Of a stretch of DNA of 64,000 nt, positions 1-9,413 are shown one piece after another (the stretch's first letter is position 1; the number at the start of each line of letters is the position of its first letter). The position numbers were made by a program, and so were the translations under genes. The notes beneath the pieces were generated by a model, which saw only the letters and a program-made list of their open reading frames with translations, was not told where the DNA came from and did no database searches. Source of the DNA: Variovorax ginsengisoli (GTDB lineage: Bacteria; Pseudomonadota; Gammaproteobacteria; Burkholderiales; Burkholderiaceae_C); contig NZ_JAUSRO010000002.1 of assembly GCF_030811835.1 (NCBI RefSeq), positions 371,904 to 435,903 on the forward strand, read 5' to 3'.

Positions 1-139
1 CGTGGGGGAGGCCGATTACGGCGCGCCATTCACGGCTGCAATTGCGCGCGATAATATTTTCGCCACGCAATTCCATCCCGAAAAGAGCGCGGACCACGGT
101 CTGCAGCTCTACCGCAATTTTCTCCACTGGAACCCCTGA
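1..139 (+). CDS. hisH: imidazole glycerol phosphate synthase glutaminase subunit, C-terminal end
   Basis: This is the last 45 codons of HisH; the start lies before the window and the reading frame begins at base 2. HisH releases ammonia from glutamine and passes it to HisF in histidine synthesis. The fragment contains the class I glutamine amidotransferase signature FHPEKS, which carries the catalytic His and Glu, and it ends in a helix typical of the family. It is followed 21 bp later by hisA, the usual proteobacterial order. The catalytic Cys is outside the window, so activity cannot be judged from here. Confidence 0.93.
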   Translation, partial: VGEADYGAPFTAAIARDNIFATQFHPEKSADHGLQLYRNFLHWNP

Positions 140-160
140 CCCGTCTCGGGCTGCCTCGCC

Positions 161-904
161 ATGCTGCTGATTCCTGCCATTGATCTGAAAGACGGCCACT
201 GCGTTCGCCTCAAACAAGGCGACATGGACCAATCGACCCTCTTCAGCGAAGACCCGGCCGCCATGGCGCGCAAGTGGGTCCAAGCCGGCGCGCGTCGGCT
301 GCACCTGGTCGACCTCAACGGCGCCTTTGCCGGCAAGCCGCAGAACCATGCGGCGATCAAGGCGATCCTGCGCGAAGTCGGTGACGAGATCCCGGTGCAA
401 CTGGGCGGCGGCATCCGCGACCTCGACACCATCGAGCGCTACATTGACGACGGCCTGCGCTACGTGATCATCGGGACTGCCGCAGTCAAGAACCCCGGGT
501 TTCTCAAGGACGCCTGCGTGGCCTTCGGCGGTCACATCATCGTCGGCCTGGACGCCAAGGACGGCAAGGTTGCCACCGATGGCTGGAGCAAGCTCACCGG
601 CCACGAAGTCGCCGACCTCGGCAAGAAGTTCGAGGACTATGGCGTCGAGTCGATCATCTACACCGACATCGGCCGCGACGGCATGCTGTCGGGCATCAAC
701 ATCGATGCCACGGTGAAGCTCGCGCAGGCGCTCACCATCCCTGTCATCGCCTCGGGGGGACTGTCGAACATGGCCGACATCGACCAGCTCTGCGCGGTCG
801 AGTCCGAAGGCGTCGAGGGCGTTATCTGCGGCCGCGCCATCTATTCGGGCGACCTCGATTTCGCTGCAGCGCAGGCGCGCGCCGACGAACTGGCGATCGG
901 CTGA
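161..904 (+). CDS. hisA: phosphoribosylformimino-5-aminoimidazole carboxamide ribotide isomerase
   Basis: HisA (247 aa) catalyses the Amadori-type isomerisation of ProFAR to PRFAR in histidine biosynthesis. The protein begins with [11 protein letters not shown], whose Asp is the expected catalytic base, and carries the phosphate-binding glycine motifs LGGGIRD and ASGGL of a half-barrel-duplicated TIM barrel. The second acidic catalytic position lies in the segment YTDIGRDG. Length and start match the family. It sits between hisH and the mutarotase/hisF, within the operon. Confidence 0.97.
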   Translation: MLLIPAIDLKDGHCVRLKQGDMDQSTLFSEDPAAMARKWVQAGARRLHLVDLNGAFAGKPQNHAAIKAILREVGDEIPVQLGGGIRDLDTIERYIDDGLRYVIIGTAAVKNPGFLKDACVAFGGHIIVGLDAKDGKVATDGWSKLTGHEVADLGKKFEDYGVESIIYTDIGRDGMLSGINIDATVKLAQALTIPVIASGGLSNMADIDQLCAVESEGVEGVICGRAIYSGDLDFAAAQARADELAIG

Positions 905-964
905 CCGGGTCCAGCGTACCCGCGCTGGCCGCCTGGCCCTCCAGGCCAGACCTAGAATCGGCCC

Positions 965-1816
965 ATGCCCTCCTTCGAAACGATCGTCTTTCGCGGCCAG
1001 CCCGCCGTGCGCCTCGCACTGCCAGCGGGCGACACGTGCACCGTGGCGGTGCATGGCGCGCACGTGCTCTCCTGGACCACCGCTGATGGCGTCGAGCGCC
1101 TCTATCTGAGCCCTGAGGCGCTGTTTGACGGCCGCAGCGCCATCCGTGGCGGCGTGCCGATCTGCTGGCCGCAGTTCAACCAGCGCGGCTCCTTGCCCAA
1201 GCATGGCTTCGTCCGCAACGTGCCCTGGCGTGTGGCGCCTGCCGACGCGCAGTCGGTGACATCCGCTGCCGACCTCGTGTTCGTGCTGGAAGATGACGAA
1301 GCAACACGCGCGGTCTGGCCCGAGGCATTCCAAGCGCGCCTGACGGTGACGCTCGCGCCGGGCGTGCTGCGCTTGACGCTCGCGGTCACCAACACCGGCA
1401 CCACGCCCTGGCATTTCACCGGCGCGCTGCACAGCTACCTGGCAGTGGATGACATTGCACAGGCGCAGCTCGAAGGCCTGCAAGGCGCGCAACGCTGGGA
1501 CGCTGTGCGCGACGAGCGCCAGGTCGAAGCCGCACCCACCCTGCGTTTCGACACCGAATTCGACAGCGTGTACGCGGCCCCTGCCGCGCCCCTGCGCCTG
1601 CTGCAGCCGCGCGGCGCGATCGAGATCGCCCAAAGCGCCAGCTGCACCGAGACCGTGGTCTGGAACCCCGGCGCCGCGCTCAGCGCGAAGCTGGCGGACA
1701 TGCCCGACGACGGTTACCGCCACATGCTGTGCGTCGAGGCCGCGCGCATCGACGAAGCCGTGCTGCTCGCGCCCGCTGCCCAATGGCAGGGCTGGCAGCA
1801 ACTCACCGTTCTCTGA
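965..1816 (+). CDS. D-hexose-6-phosphate mutarotase (YeaD-like aldose epimerase)
   Basis: The 283-aa protein resembles the D-hexose-6-phosphate mutarotase/aldose 1-epimerase family, which interconverts alpha and beta anomers of hexose 6-phosphates. Visible support includes VHGAHVLSW near the start, RGGVPICWPQF, LPKHGFVRN with the family's His, and ALHSYLAV around residue 157. No signal peptide is seen, so it should be cytosolic. It lies between hisA and hisF, 60 bp after hisA and 15 bp before hisF, so it is probably co-transcribed with histidine genes although the reaction is unrelated. The exact substrate is not shown by the sequence. Confidence 0.85.
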   Translation: MPSFETIVFRGQPAVRLALPAGDTCTVAVHGAHVLSWTTADGVERLYLSPEALFDGRSAIRGGVPICWPQFNQRGSLPKHGFVRNVPWRVAPADAQSVTSAADLVFVLEDDEATRAVWPEAFQARLTVTLAPGVLRLTLAVTNTGTTPWHFTGALHSYLAVDDIAQAQLEGLQGAQRWDAVRDERQVEAAPTLRFDTEFDSVYAAPAAPLRLLQPRGAIEIAQSASCTETVVWNPGAALSAKLADMPDDGYRHMLCVEAARIDEAVLLAPAAQWQGWQQLTVL

Positions 1817-1831
1817 TCTTCCAAAGACCCC

Positions 1832-2611
1832 ATGCTCGCCAAACGCATCATTCCCTGCCTCGACGTGACCGGCGGCCGCGTCGTGAAGGGCGTCAACTTC
1901 CTCGAACTGCGCGATGCGGGCGATCCGGTGGAAATCGCCGCGCGCTACAACGCGCAGGGCGCGGATGAGCTGACCTTTCTCGACATCACGGCCACCAGCG
2001 ATGGCCGCGACCTGATCCTGCCGATCATCGAGGCGGTCGCCTCCCAGGTGTTCATTCCGCTGACCGTGGGTGGCGGCGTGCGCACCGTGGCCGACGTGCG
2101 CCGGCTGCTCAACGCAGGTGCCGACAAGACCAGCTTCAATTCCGCGGCCATCGCGCGTCCCCAGGTGATCGACGAGGCGTCACAGAAGTACGGTGCACAG
2201 TGCATCGTCGTGGCCATCGATGCCAAGCGCCGCAGCCCCGAAGACGCCGCGAGCCGCGGTGCAGGCTGGGATGTCTACAGCCACGGAGGCCGCCAGAACA
2301 CCGGCCTGGACGCGGTGCAGTGGGCCACCGAAATGGCACGCCGCGGCGCCGGCGAGATCCTGCTGACCAGCATGGACCGTGACGGCACCAAGAGCGGGTT
2401 CGACCTGGCCCTTACACGCGCCGTCAGCGACGCGGTCGGCGTGCCTGTGATTGCTTCGGGCGGCGTGGGCAGCCTGGACCACCTGGCCGACGGCATCCAG
2501 AACGGTGGAGCCGATGCCGTGCTGGCCGCGAGCATTTTTCACTATGGCGAATTCACCGTCGGGCAAGCCAAGGCGCAGATGGCTGCGCGCGGTATCCCTG
2601 TACGCCTGTGA
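1832..2611 (+). CDS. hisF: imidazole glycerol phosphate synthase cyclase subunit
   Basis: HisF (259 aa) uses ammonia from HisH to convert PRFAR into imidazole glycerol phosphate and AICAR. It starts with [20 protein letters not shown], whose Asp11 is the conserved catalytic acid. VVAIDAKRR carries the second one, and the glycine-rich phosphate sites VGGGVR and ASGGVG are present. Length is typical. It pairs with the HisH fragment at the window start; the two subunits form a heterodimer with an ammonia tunnel through the HisF barrel. Confidence 0.97.
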   Translation: MLAKRIIPCLDVTGGRVVKGVNFLELRDAGDPVEIAARYNAQGADELTFLDITATSDGRDLILPIIEAVASQVFIPLTVGGGVRTVADVRRLLNAGADKTSFNSAAIARPQVIDEASQKYGAQCIVVAIDAKRRSPEDAASRGAGWDVYSHGGRQNTGLDAVQWATEMARRGAGEILLTSMDRDGTKSGFDLALTRAVSDAVGVPVIASGGVGSLDHLADGIQNGGADAVLAASIFHYGEFTVGQAKAQMAARGIPVRL

Positions 2612-2657
2612 AGCCTTTCGGGGTGGTGGCGACGGCTTTCTGCCCGACAATGCGGCC

Positions 2658-3047
2658 ATGAACTGGCTCGACGAAGTGAAATGGGACGCGAACGGCCTGG
2701 TGCCGGTGATCGCGCAGGAAAACGGCAGCAACGACGTTCTGATGTTCGCCTGGATGAACCGCGAGGCGCTCGCGAAGACCGCCGAACTCGGCCGCGCGGT
2801 GTACTTCAGCCGTTCGCGCGCCAAGCTCTGGTTCAAGGGCGAGGAATCGGGCCACGTGCAGACCGTGCATGAGATTCGCCTGGACTGTGACAACGACGTG
2901 GTGCTGCTGAAGGTGACGCAGCGCGGCCACGAACCCGGCATTGCTTGCCACACCGGCCGTCACAGTTGTTTCTTCAGCAAGTATGAGAATGGTCGATGGA
3001 CTGTCACAGAGCCAGTCTTGAAAGACCCGGAAACCATCTACAAATAA
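2658..3047 (+). CDS. hisI: phosphoribosyl-AMP cyclohydrolase
   Basis: HisI (129 aa) opens the purine ring of phosphoribosyl-AMP in the third step of histidine synthesis. The start at 2658 ([10 protein letters not shown]) is chosen because upstream codons in this frame overlap hisF and do not resemble the family. The metal-binding motif LDCDND and the cysteines in [11 protein letters not shown] are present. Its stop codon overlaps the hisE start by one base (TAATG), a sign of translational coupling. HisI and HisE are separate proteins here rather than the fused HisIE of enteric bacteria. Confidence 0.96.
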   Translation: MNWLDEVKWDANGLVPVIAQENGSNDVLMFAWMNREALAKTAELGRAVYFSRSRAKLWFKGEESGHVQTVHEIRLDCDNDVVLLKVTQRGHEPGIACHTGRHSCFFSKYENGRWTVTEPVLKDPETIYK

Positions 3048-3421
3048 TGGACACGATGACCACCGACGCGCTCGACCGACTGGCTGCCGTGATCGAAAGC
3101 CGCCTGCCTGCGCGCGGCGGCGATCCCGAGAAAAGCTACGTTGCGCGCCTGCTGCACAAGGGGCCGGACGCCTTCCTGAAGAAGATCGGCGAAGAGGCCA
3201 CCGAGGTCGTGATGGCGGCCAAGGATGCCGACCACGGCGCTGATCCTCAAAAAATAGTGAACGAAGTCGCCGATCTGTGGTTCCACAGCATGGTGGCGCT
3301 GGCGCATTACGGTTTGTCGCCGCGGGCGGTGATCGAGGAGCTCGAGCGCCGCGAGGGCACCAGCGGCATCGAGGAAAAGGCCCTGCGCAAGGCGCAGGCC
3401 CGTGAAGCATCGAACGACTGA
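3047..3421 (+). CDS. hisE: phosphoribosyl-ATP diphosphatase
   Basis: HisE (124 aa) hydrolyses phosphoribosyl-ATP to phosphoribosyl-AMP and pyrophosphate. It belongs to the MazG-like all-alpha pyrophosphatases, and the metal-binding acidic cluster [16 protein letters not shown] is visible around residues 45-60. The start at 3047 overlaps the hisI stop; an alternative ATG at 3056 would remove three residues. It appears to be the last histidine enzyme gene of the operon. Confidence 0.95.
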   Translation: MDTMTTDALDRLAAVIESRLPARGGDPEKSYVARLLHKGPDAFLKKIGEEATEVVMAAKDADHGADPQKIVNEVADLWFHSMVALAHYGLSPRAVIEELERREGTSGIEEKALRKAQAREASND

Positions 3422-3442
3422 TTTTTTGTCCAAAGAAACGCC

Positions 3443-3832
3443 ATGCCCAATGACATCGTGAGCCGGCAACCCGACGAGTCCCTCAAGACCTGGGGCTGGG
3501 TGAGCTACATCCTGCACCTGATCGTTGCAGTCGGTGCCGTGCTGCCCGGCGCGCAGGCGTCGATCGTGCTGCTGCTGATCGCGCTGGTCATCGACCTGGT
3601 CAAGCGCAGCGATGCGGCGGGTACCTGGCAGGCCTCGCACTTCAGCTGGCGCATCCGTTCGGTGCTCTGGGCCGGGGTGCTGTACCTCCTCACGTCCTGG
3701 CTTTGGCTGCTGTTCCTGGTGCCGGGCTGGATTGCCTGGGGCCTGATTTCGCTGTGGTTTCTGTACCGCATCATCAAGGGCATGGTCGCGATGAACGCGG
3801 GCCAATCGATGGAGCCGAACCGTGTCGTCTGA
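3443..3832 (+). CDS. small multi-pass membrane protein, DUF4870-like
   Basis: This 129-aa protein has no known function. The first residues (MPNDIVSRQPDESLKTWGW) are followed by about four hydrophobic segments near residues 20-40, 43-57, 76-92 and 95-110, so it should be an inner-membrane protein. The pattern, with an N-terminal KTWGWVSYILH and a final YRIIKG, resembles the DUF4870/Tic20-like small membrane proteins. That assignment is by eye. It overlaps hinT by 11 bp, so the two are probably translated together. Confidence 0.7.
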   Translation: MPNDIVSRQPDESLKTWGWVSYILHLIVAVGAVLPGAQASIVLLLIALVIDLVKRSDAAGTWQASHFSWRIRSVLWAGVLYLLTSWLWLLFLVPGWIAWGLISLWFLYRIIKGMVAMNAGQSMEPNRVV

Positions 3833-4181
3833 GCCGAACTGCATCTTCTGCAAGATCATCGAAGGCAAGATTCCTTCGCGCAAGGTCTATGAGGACGACG
3901 ACGTTTTCGCCTTTCATGACATCGCGCCGTGGGCGCCGGTGCATTTCATGATCGTGCCCAAGCGCCACATTGCCTCCATGGCCCAGCTGACGCCAGACGA
4001 TGCGGCACTGATGGGCAAGATCATGACGCTCGCGCCCAAGCTGGCCGCCGAGCAGGGCTGCCGCCCCTATCCGGACGGTGGTTTCCGCGTGGTGGTGAAC
4101 ACCGGCGCCGAGGGCGGCCAGGAAGTGCACCATCTCCATGTACACGTCATGGGCGGTCCGCGCCCCTGGCTCAAGGGCTGA
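3822..4181 (+). CDS. hinT: HIT family purine nucleoside phosphoramidase
   Basis: HinT-type proteins hydrolyse AMP-lysine and other purine phosphoramidates. The 119-aa product contains the histidine triad as HHLHVHVMGG near its C-terminus and the N-terminal CIFCKIIEGKIPS, whose two cysteines often bind zinc in bacterial HIT proteins. The start is a GTG at 3822, inside the end of the upstream membrane-protein gene. It forms a bridge between the his genes and tatABC, a common arrangement in beta-proteobacteria. Confidence 0.93.
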   Translation: MSSEPNCIFCKIIEGKIPSRKVYEDDDVFAFHDIAPWAPVHFMIVPKRHIASMAQLTPDDAALMGKIMTLAPKLAAEQGCRPYPDGGFRVVVNTGAEGGQEVHHLHVHVMGGPRPWLKG

Positions 4182-4226
4182 CCCCGGCCCCGTCTAAAAT
4201 TCAACACAATTCTTCAGGAGTAATCC

Positions 4227-4460
4227 ATGGGTTCACTTTCCATCTGGCATTGGCTGATCGTTCTGCTGGTCGTCGTTATGATCTTCGGCACCAAGAAACT
4301 CAAGAACATGGGCTCCGACCTCGGCGGTGCCGTCAAGGGCTTCAAAGACGGCATGAAGGACGGTTCGGCCGACGCGCCTGCGGGCCCGAACGCCCAGGTC
4401 ACGGGCAACCCGGCCGCCGAGAAGTCGACCATCGACGTCGAAGCGCGTCAGAAATCCTAA
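4227..4460 (+). CDS. tatA: Sec-independent protein translocase subunit TatA
   Basis: TatA (77 aa) forms the pore-like assembly that carries folded proteins across the inner membrane. It has the family layout: a short hydrophobic helix at residues 3-20 ([20 protein letters not shown]), the FGTKKL hinge, an amphipathic helix with [11 protein letters not shown], then a polar tail. A clear Shine-Dalgarno sequence AGGAG precedes the ATG. A TAAAAT hexamer at 4195-4200 could be a -10 element, which would let tatABC be transcribed partly on its own. Confidence 0.95.
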   Translation: MGSLSIWHWLIVLLVVVMIFGTKKLKNMGSDLGGAVKGFKDGMKDGSADAPAGPNAQVTGNPAAEKSTIDVEARQKS

Positions 4461-4470
4461 GCCTGCGCTT

Positions 4471-4935
4471 GTGATCGACCTTGGCATTTCCAAGATCGCG
4501 CTGATCGGCGCGGTCGCACTCATCGTCATCGGTCCCGAGAAGCTGCCGCGCGTTGCCCGCACGGTCGGAATGCTGCTTGGCAAGGCCCAGCGCTACGTCA
4601 ACGACGTGAAGGCCGAAGTCAACCGGTCGATGGACCTGGACGAACTGCGCAAGATGAAGGACACGGTGCACGATGCCGCACGCGATGTCGAGCAAAGCAT
4701 CCATTCCGGTGCGAGCGACTTCGAAAAGCAATTCTCCGAAAGCGGCCAGACGTTGTCGGCGCTCTCGGAGACCACCCCCGAGCCGGTTTTTCCTACCTAT
4801 CGACATCCGCGCAAGAACTGGCGGCTCAAGCAGGGTGCCACGCCGCAGTGGTACAAGGCACGCAACGGCGTGCGCACCAAGGCCCTTTCGGGTGCCGCAC
4901 GCGTCGCGCGTTTTCGCCCCCACAACCTCAAATAG
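4471..4935 (+). CDS. tatB: Sec-independent protein translocase subunit TatB
   Basis: TatB (154 aa) works with TatC as the receptor for twin-arginine signal peptides. The protein starts at a GTG ([20 protein letters not shown]) and shows the TatB hallmarks: one N-terminal membrane helix, the [10 protein letters not shown] segment, and a long amphipathic region with several charged residues. The C-terminal part is poorly conserved in the family. It lies 10 bp after tatA and before tatC. Confidence 0.94.
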   Translation: MIDLGISKIALIGAVALIVIGPEKLPRVARTVGMLLGKAQRYVNDVKAEVNRSMDLDELRKMKDTVHDAARDVEQSIHSGASDFEKQFSESGQTLSALSETTPEPVFPTYRHPRKNWRLKQGATPQWYKARNGVRTKALSGAARVARFRPHNLK

Positions 4936-5004
4936 CCGCAATGCCCGCTCTGGCCGCGTGCCTGCGCGCACGGCTTGAACCCACGCCTCCCGCTGCGACC
5001 CCAC

Positions 5005-5805
5005 ATGGCCGATTCCCCCGATAAAAACAAAGAAGACGAGCTGGCCGGTACCGAGCAGCCGTTCGTGCAGCACCTCATGGAGCTGCGCGACAGACTGCTT
5101 TACTGCTGCTACGGACTGGCCGTTGCTGCGGCGCTGCTGGCGTTCTGGCCCGGCCCGAGTGGTCTGATCGACATGATCGCGATGCCCATTCGCGCCCACA
5201 TGCCGCACGACGCGAAGCTGATCGCGATCGGCGTGTTTTCCCCCTTCTTCGTGCCGCTCAAGGTGCTGGGCATGACGGCGGTGCTGTTGGCGCTGCCGTG
5301 GCTCATGTACCAGATCTGGATGTTCGTTTCGCCGGGCCTCTACAGCCACGAAAAGAAGTTTGCGCTGCCCCTGATTTTCTTCGGCAGCCTGCTGGCCTAC
5401 TGCGGCATTGCCTTCGTGCAGTTCTTCGTGCTCGACAAGATGTTCGGCTTCATCCAGCGGTTCACCCCTGCATCAGTGGCGGCGACGCCGGACATTTCGT
5501 CCTATGTGGAGGCCATCCTGTCGCTCTACATCGCGTTCGGCTGCGCCTTCCAGGTGCCGATCGTCGTGATGCTGTTGGTGCGCTTTCAGATCGTGACGAT
5601 CGAGAAGCTGCGCGACTTCCGCGGCTATTTCGTGGTGCTGTCCTTCGTCGTGGCCGCCGTGCTCACGCCGCCTGACGTGGTGTCGCAACTCGCGCTGGCC
5701 ATTCCGATGTGCCTGCTCTACGAGATCGGCATCGTTGCCGCACGCTATTTCGTCAAGCACAGTGCGGCACCCGAAGAGCGTGCCCTGGATACCACGAACC
5801 GCTGA
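5005..5805 (+). CDS. tatC: Sec-independent protein translocase subunit TatC
   Basis: TatC (266 aa from the ATG at 5005) is the polytopic core of the Tat translocase and binds the twin-arginine motif. The N-terminal EQPFVQHLMELRDRLLY is the diagnostic signal-peptide-binding region with its conserved Glu and Arg, and six membrane helices follow. The frame stays open upstream to a TTG at 4975, but the family normally starts a few residues before the EQPF segment, so the ATG is preferred. Likely local substrates are the Rieske protein and the lytic transglycosylase in this window. Confidence 0.96.
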   Translation: MADSPDKNKEDELAGTEQPFVQHLMELRDRLLYCCYGLAVAAALLAFWPGPSGLIDMIAMPIRAHMPHDAKLIAIGVFSPFFVPLKVLGMTAVLLALPWLMYQIWMFVSPGLYSHEKKFALPLIFFGSLLAYCGIAFVQFFVLDKMFGFIQRFTPASVAATPDISSYVEAILSLYIAFGCAFQVPIVVMLLVRFQIVTIEKLRDFRGYFVVLSFVVAAVLTPPDVVSQLALAIPMCLLYEIGIVAARYFVKHSAAPEERALDTTNR

Positions 5806-5825
5806 CCGGGCTGCCCGCTCGCCGG

Positions 5826-6986
<1,161 letters not shown>

Positions 6987-7291
6987 GAAGAGGACGGGTA
7001 GGGCAGGAGCAGGAACAGGCGGGTGCCGCGGCGCGGCAGCCTCGAGGCGACATTGTCCCTCAGCGCGTCTGGCCATGAGGGGCGTGCTGCCACCGTGCGG
7101 CGGGGCTTGGGCCGGTGTATCAGGGAAATCCCTGGGAAACCCCTAAAATCGCCGGTCTTGAGGGCGGATTGCCTTCCAGTATCTGTGCTGGTGCGGCGCG
7201 CCCCATTCCTGCGCGCCGTCTGCTTCCTCCCGTATCTGCCGTCGGACTCGTTGCCCGAGCCGTCTTCTGCTCTCCGTTTGTTTGTGTTTCC
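6987..7291. other. 305-bp divergent intergenic region (degQ-like / MFS)
   Basis: No gene is visible in this stretch. It must carry the promoters for the leftward protease and the rightward MFS-Nif3-pdxA group. A TAAAAT hexamer at 7144-7149 could be a -10 element for the rightward genes, leaving an untranslated leader of about 140 nt. A symmetrical element lies directly upstream of it (separate entry). Reading frames that run through the region are GC-rich frame extensions with no family resemblance. Confidence 0.6.
7121..7149 (+). promoter_or_regulatory. palindrome abutting a putative -10 element, upstream of the MFS gene
   Basis: CAGGGA (7121-7126) and TCCCTG (7129-7134) form a perfect 6-bp inverted repeat separated by AA. 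It is immediately followed by GGGAAACCC (7134-7142) and TAAAAT (7144-7149). The palindrome occupies the place where a -35 box would be expected, so it may be an operator. The binding protein is unknown. Confidence 0.4.
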
Positions 7292-8629
7292 ATGACTGCA
7301 AAAGCATCGTCTGCCTCCGCGGCAGCGCCCGCCCGCACGCTCGGCACCCGTGACTACAAGACCCTGGCGCTGTCGGCCCTGGGCGGCACGCTCGAGTTCT
7401 ACGACTTCGTGATCTACGTGTTCTTCGCGACCGTGCTGGGCGCGCTGTTCTTTCCTGCCGACATGCCCGACTGGCTGCGCCAGCTGCAGACCTTCGGCAT
7501 CTTCGCCGCGGGCTATCTGGCACGCCCCGTGGGCGGGCTGATCATTGCGCATTTCGGCGACATCCTCGGGCGCAAGCGCATGTTCACGCTGTCGATCTTC
7601 CTGATGGCTGCCCCGACGCTGGTGATCGGCCTGTTGCCGACCTATTCGACGATCGGCATCGCGGCGCCGCTGCTCCTGCTGGCCATGCGCGTGCTCCAGG
7701 GCGCAGCCATCGGCGGCGAAATGCCGGGCGCGTGGGTCTTCGTGGCCGAACACGTGCCAGCGCGCCGTTACGGGTTCGCCGTCGGCACGCTGACCGCGGG
7801 CATCACGGGTGGCATCCTGCTGGGCTCGCTCGTCGCGGTGGCCATCAACACGCACTACACGCCGGCCGAAGTCAGCGGCTATGCCTGGCGCATTCCTTTC
7901 ATCCTGGGCGGCGTGTTCGGGCTGGTGTCGGTCTACCTGCGACGGTTCCTTCATGAGACGCCGGTGTTCCAGGAGCTGGCCGAACGCCGCACCGTGGCCC
8001 GCGAACTGCCGCTCAAGACCGTGGTGCGCGACCATCGGGGCGCGAGCCTCTTCGTGGGCCTGCTGACCTGGGTGCTGTCCGCAGCGATCGTGGTGGTGGT
8101 CCTGTACACACCGACCTACCTGCAGAAGGTGCACCAGGTGCCGGCCGCCCTCGCACTCGAAGCCAATGCCTTCGCCACGCTGATGCTGACCATCGGCTGC
8201 GTGATCGTGGGATGGGCCTGCGACCGTCTCGGCACGCGCCTGGTCATGCTCGTCGGCTGGGCCGGCCTGTTCGGGGCCTCGTACCTGTTCTACACGAGCC
8301 TGCCGGGCACGCCAGCGTCGCTGGTCTGGCATTACGGACTGGTCGGCCTGTTCGTCGGGACCATCGCCACGGTGCCGATCGCGGGTGTGCGCGCTTTTCC
8401 GGCGCCGGTGCGCTTTTCGGGCCTGTCCTTCGCCTACAACATGTCCTATGCCATCTTCGGCGGCCTGACGCCGGTCATCCTGACCGTGTGGCTGCAGAAA
8501 GACCTGATGGCGCCTGCGCATTACGTCGCTGCCTTGTCCTTGCTCGGTTTCCTGCTTGCGTTGTTGCCCATGGCTTCGCGTGGCCACGCGATGCGGCCGG
8601 CGCCGGCCGGCCTCAAAATGCGGGGATGA
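7292..8629 (+). CDS. MFS transporter, metabolite:H+ symporter family
   Basis: The 445-aa integral membrane protein has about 12 hydrophobic segments and the MHS-family features: GTLEFYDFVIYVFFATVLG in helix 1, a cytoplasmic loop GDILGRKRMF, and LQGAAIGGEMPGA in helix 4. Relatives (ProP, KgtP, CitA, ShiA) import organic acids or compatible solutes with protons; the substrate here cannot be read from sequence. The start at 7292 (MTAKASSASA) is preferred over the open frame back to 7115, which crosses the promoter region. Its stop overlaps the next gene's start (ATGA). Confidence 0.88.
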   Translation: MTAKASSASAAAPARTLGTRDYKTLALSALGGTLEFYDFVIYVFFATVLGALFFPADMPDWLRQLQTFGIFAAGYLARPVGGLIIAHFGDILGRKRMFTLSIFLMAAPTLVIGLLPTYSTIGIAAPLLLLAMRVLQGAAIGGEMPGAWVFVAEHVPARRYGFAVGTLTAGITGGILLGSLVAVAINTHYTPAEVSGYAWRIPFILGGVFGLVSVYLRRFLHETPVFQELAERRTVARELPLKTVVRDHRGASLFVGLLTWVLSAAIVVVVLYTPTYLQKVHQVPAALALEANAFATLMLTIGCVIVGWACDRLGTRLVMLVGWAGLFGASYLFYTSLPGTPASLVWHYGLVGLFVGTIATVPIAGVRAFPAPVRFSGLSFAYNMSYAIFGGLTPVILTVWLQKDLMAPAHYVAALSLLGFLLALLPMASRGHAMRPAPAGLKMRG

Positions 8630-9399
8630 GCACCACCCGCCACGAGCTTCTCCTCGCCTTCGATCTGCTGCTGGCGCCCGAGCGCTTCAAGGATTACGGG
8701 CCGAATGGCCTTCAGGTGGAAGGCCGCACCACCGTGCACAAGATCGTCTCGGGGGTGACCGCCAGTCGTGCGCTCATCGAGGCGGCCATCCGCGCCCGGG
8801 CCGACGCGATCTTCGTGCACCATGGCCTGTTCTGGCGTGGCCAGGATGGGCGCGTGACCGGCTGGATGCGCCAGCGCCTGGGCCTGTTGCTGGGCGACGA
8901 CGTCAGCCTTTTCGCCTACCACCTGCCGCTCGATGCCCATCCGGAGCTGGGCAACAACGCCCAGTTGGGGCTCCAGTTGGGCCTGCTGGCAGAGCCGGGT
9001 GCCGCGGGCAGGTTCGGCGAGCAGCAACTGGGCTGCATCGGTGGACGCAGCGGCGGCGAGTCCTTCGCGGATGCCGACGCCCTGGCCGGCCACGTCGAAG
9101 GCGTGCTCGGCCGCCCGGTCACCCTGGTCGATGGTGCCCGACGACCGATACGACGCATTGCCTGGTGTACAGGCGGTGCACAGGGCTACTTCGAAGCGGC
9201 GATTGCCGCCGGTGCAGACGCCTTCCTCACGGGCGAAATCTCCGAGCCCCAAGCCCACTACGCCCGCGAAATGGGCGTGGCTTACCTGGCCTGCGGGCAC
9301 CACGCGACCGAGCGCTATGGCGCGCCTGCAGTGGCCGGCCATGTGGCTGCCCAGCTTGGCCTGGTGCACGAGTTCATCGACATCGACAACCCGGCCTGA
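8626..9399 (+). CDS. Nif3-like dinuclear metal centre hexameric protein
   Basis: This 257-aa protein belongs to the NIF3/YbgI (DUF34) family, which forms toroidal hexamers with two metal ions per subunit. Conserved features include the NGLQVEG segment near residue 30, FVHHGLFW (metal-binding His pair, about residue 66), YHLPLDAHPELGNN, and CGHHATERYG near the C-terminus. Family function is debated; proposed roles include GTP cyclohydrolase-like activity and metal handling. It starts inside the MFS stop codon (ATGA) and precedes pdxA by 14 bp. Confidence 0.92.
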   Translation: MSTTRHELLLAFDLLLAPERFKDYGPNGLQVEGRTTVHKIVSGVTASRALIEAAIRARADAIFVHHGLFWRGQDGRVTGWMRQRLGLLLGDDVSLFAYHLPLDAHPELGNNAQLGLQLGLLAEPGAAGRFGEQQLGCIGGRSGGESFADADALAGHVEGVLGRPVTLVDGARRPIRRIAWCTGGAQGYFEAAIAAGADAFLTGEISEPQAHYAREMGVAYLACGHHATERYGAPAVAGHVAAQLGLVHEFIDIDNPA

Positions 9400-9413
9400 G
9401 GTCGGCCCACGGC

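Noticed and set aside
7115..7291. N-terminal extension of the MFS protein
   Set aside because: It crosses the palindrome and the -10 candidate and has no MHS-family similarity; the ATG at 7292 fits the family.
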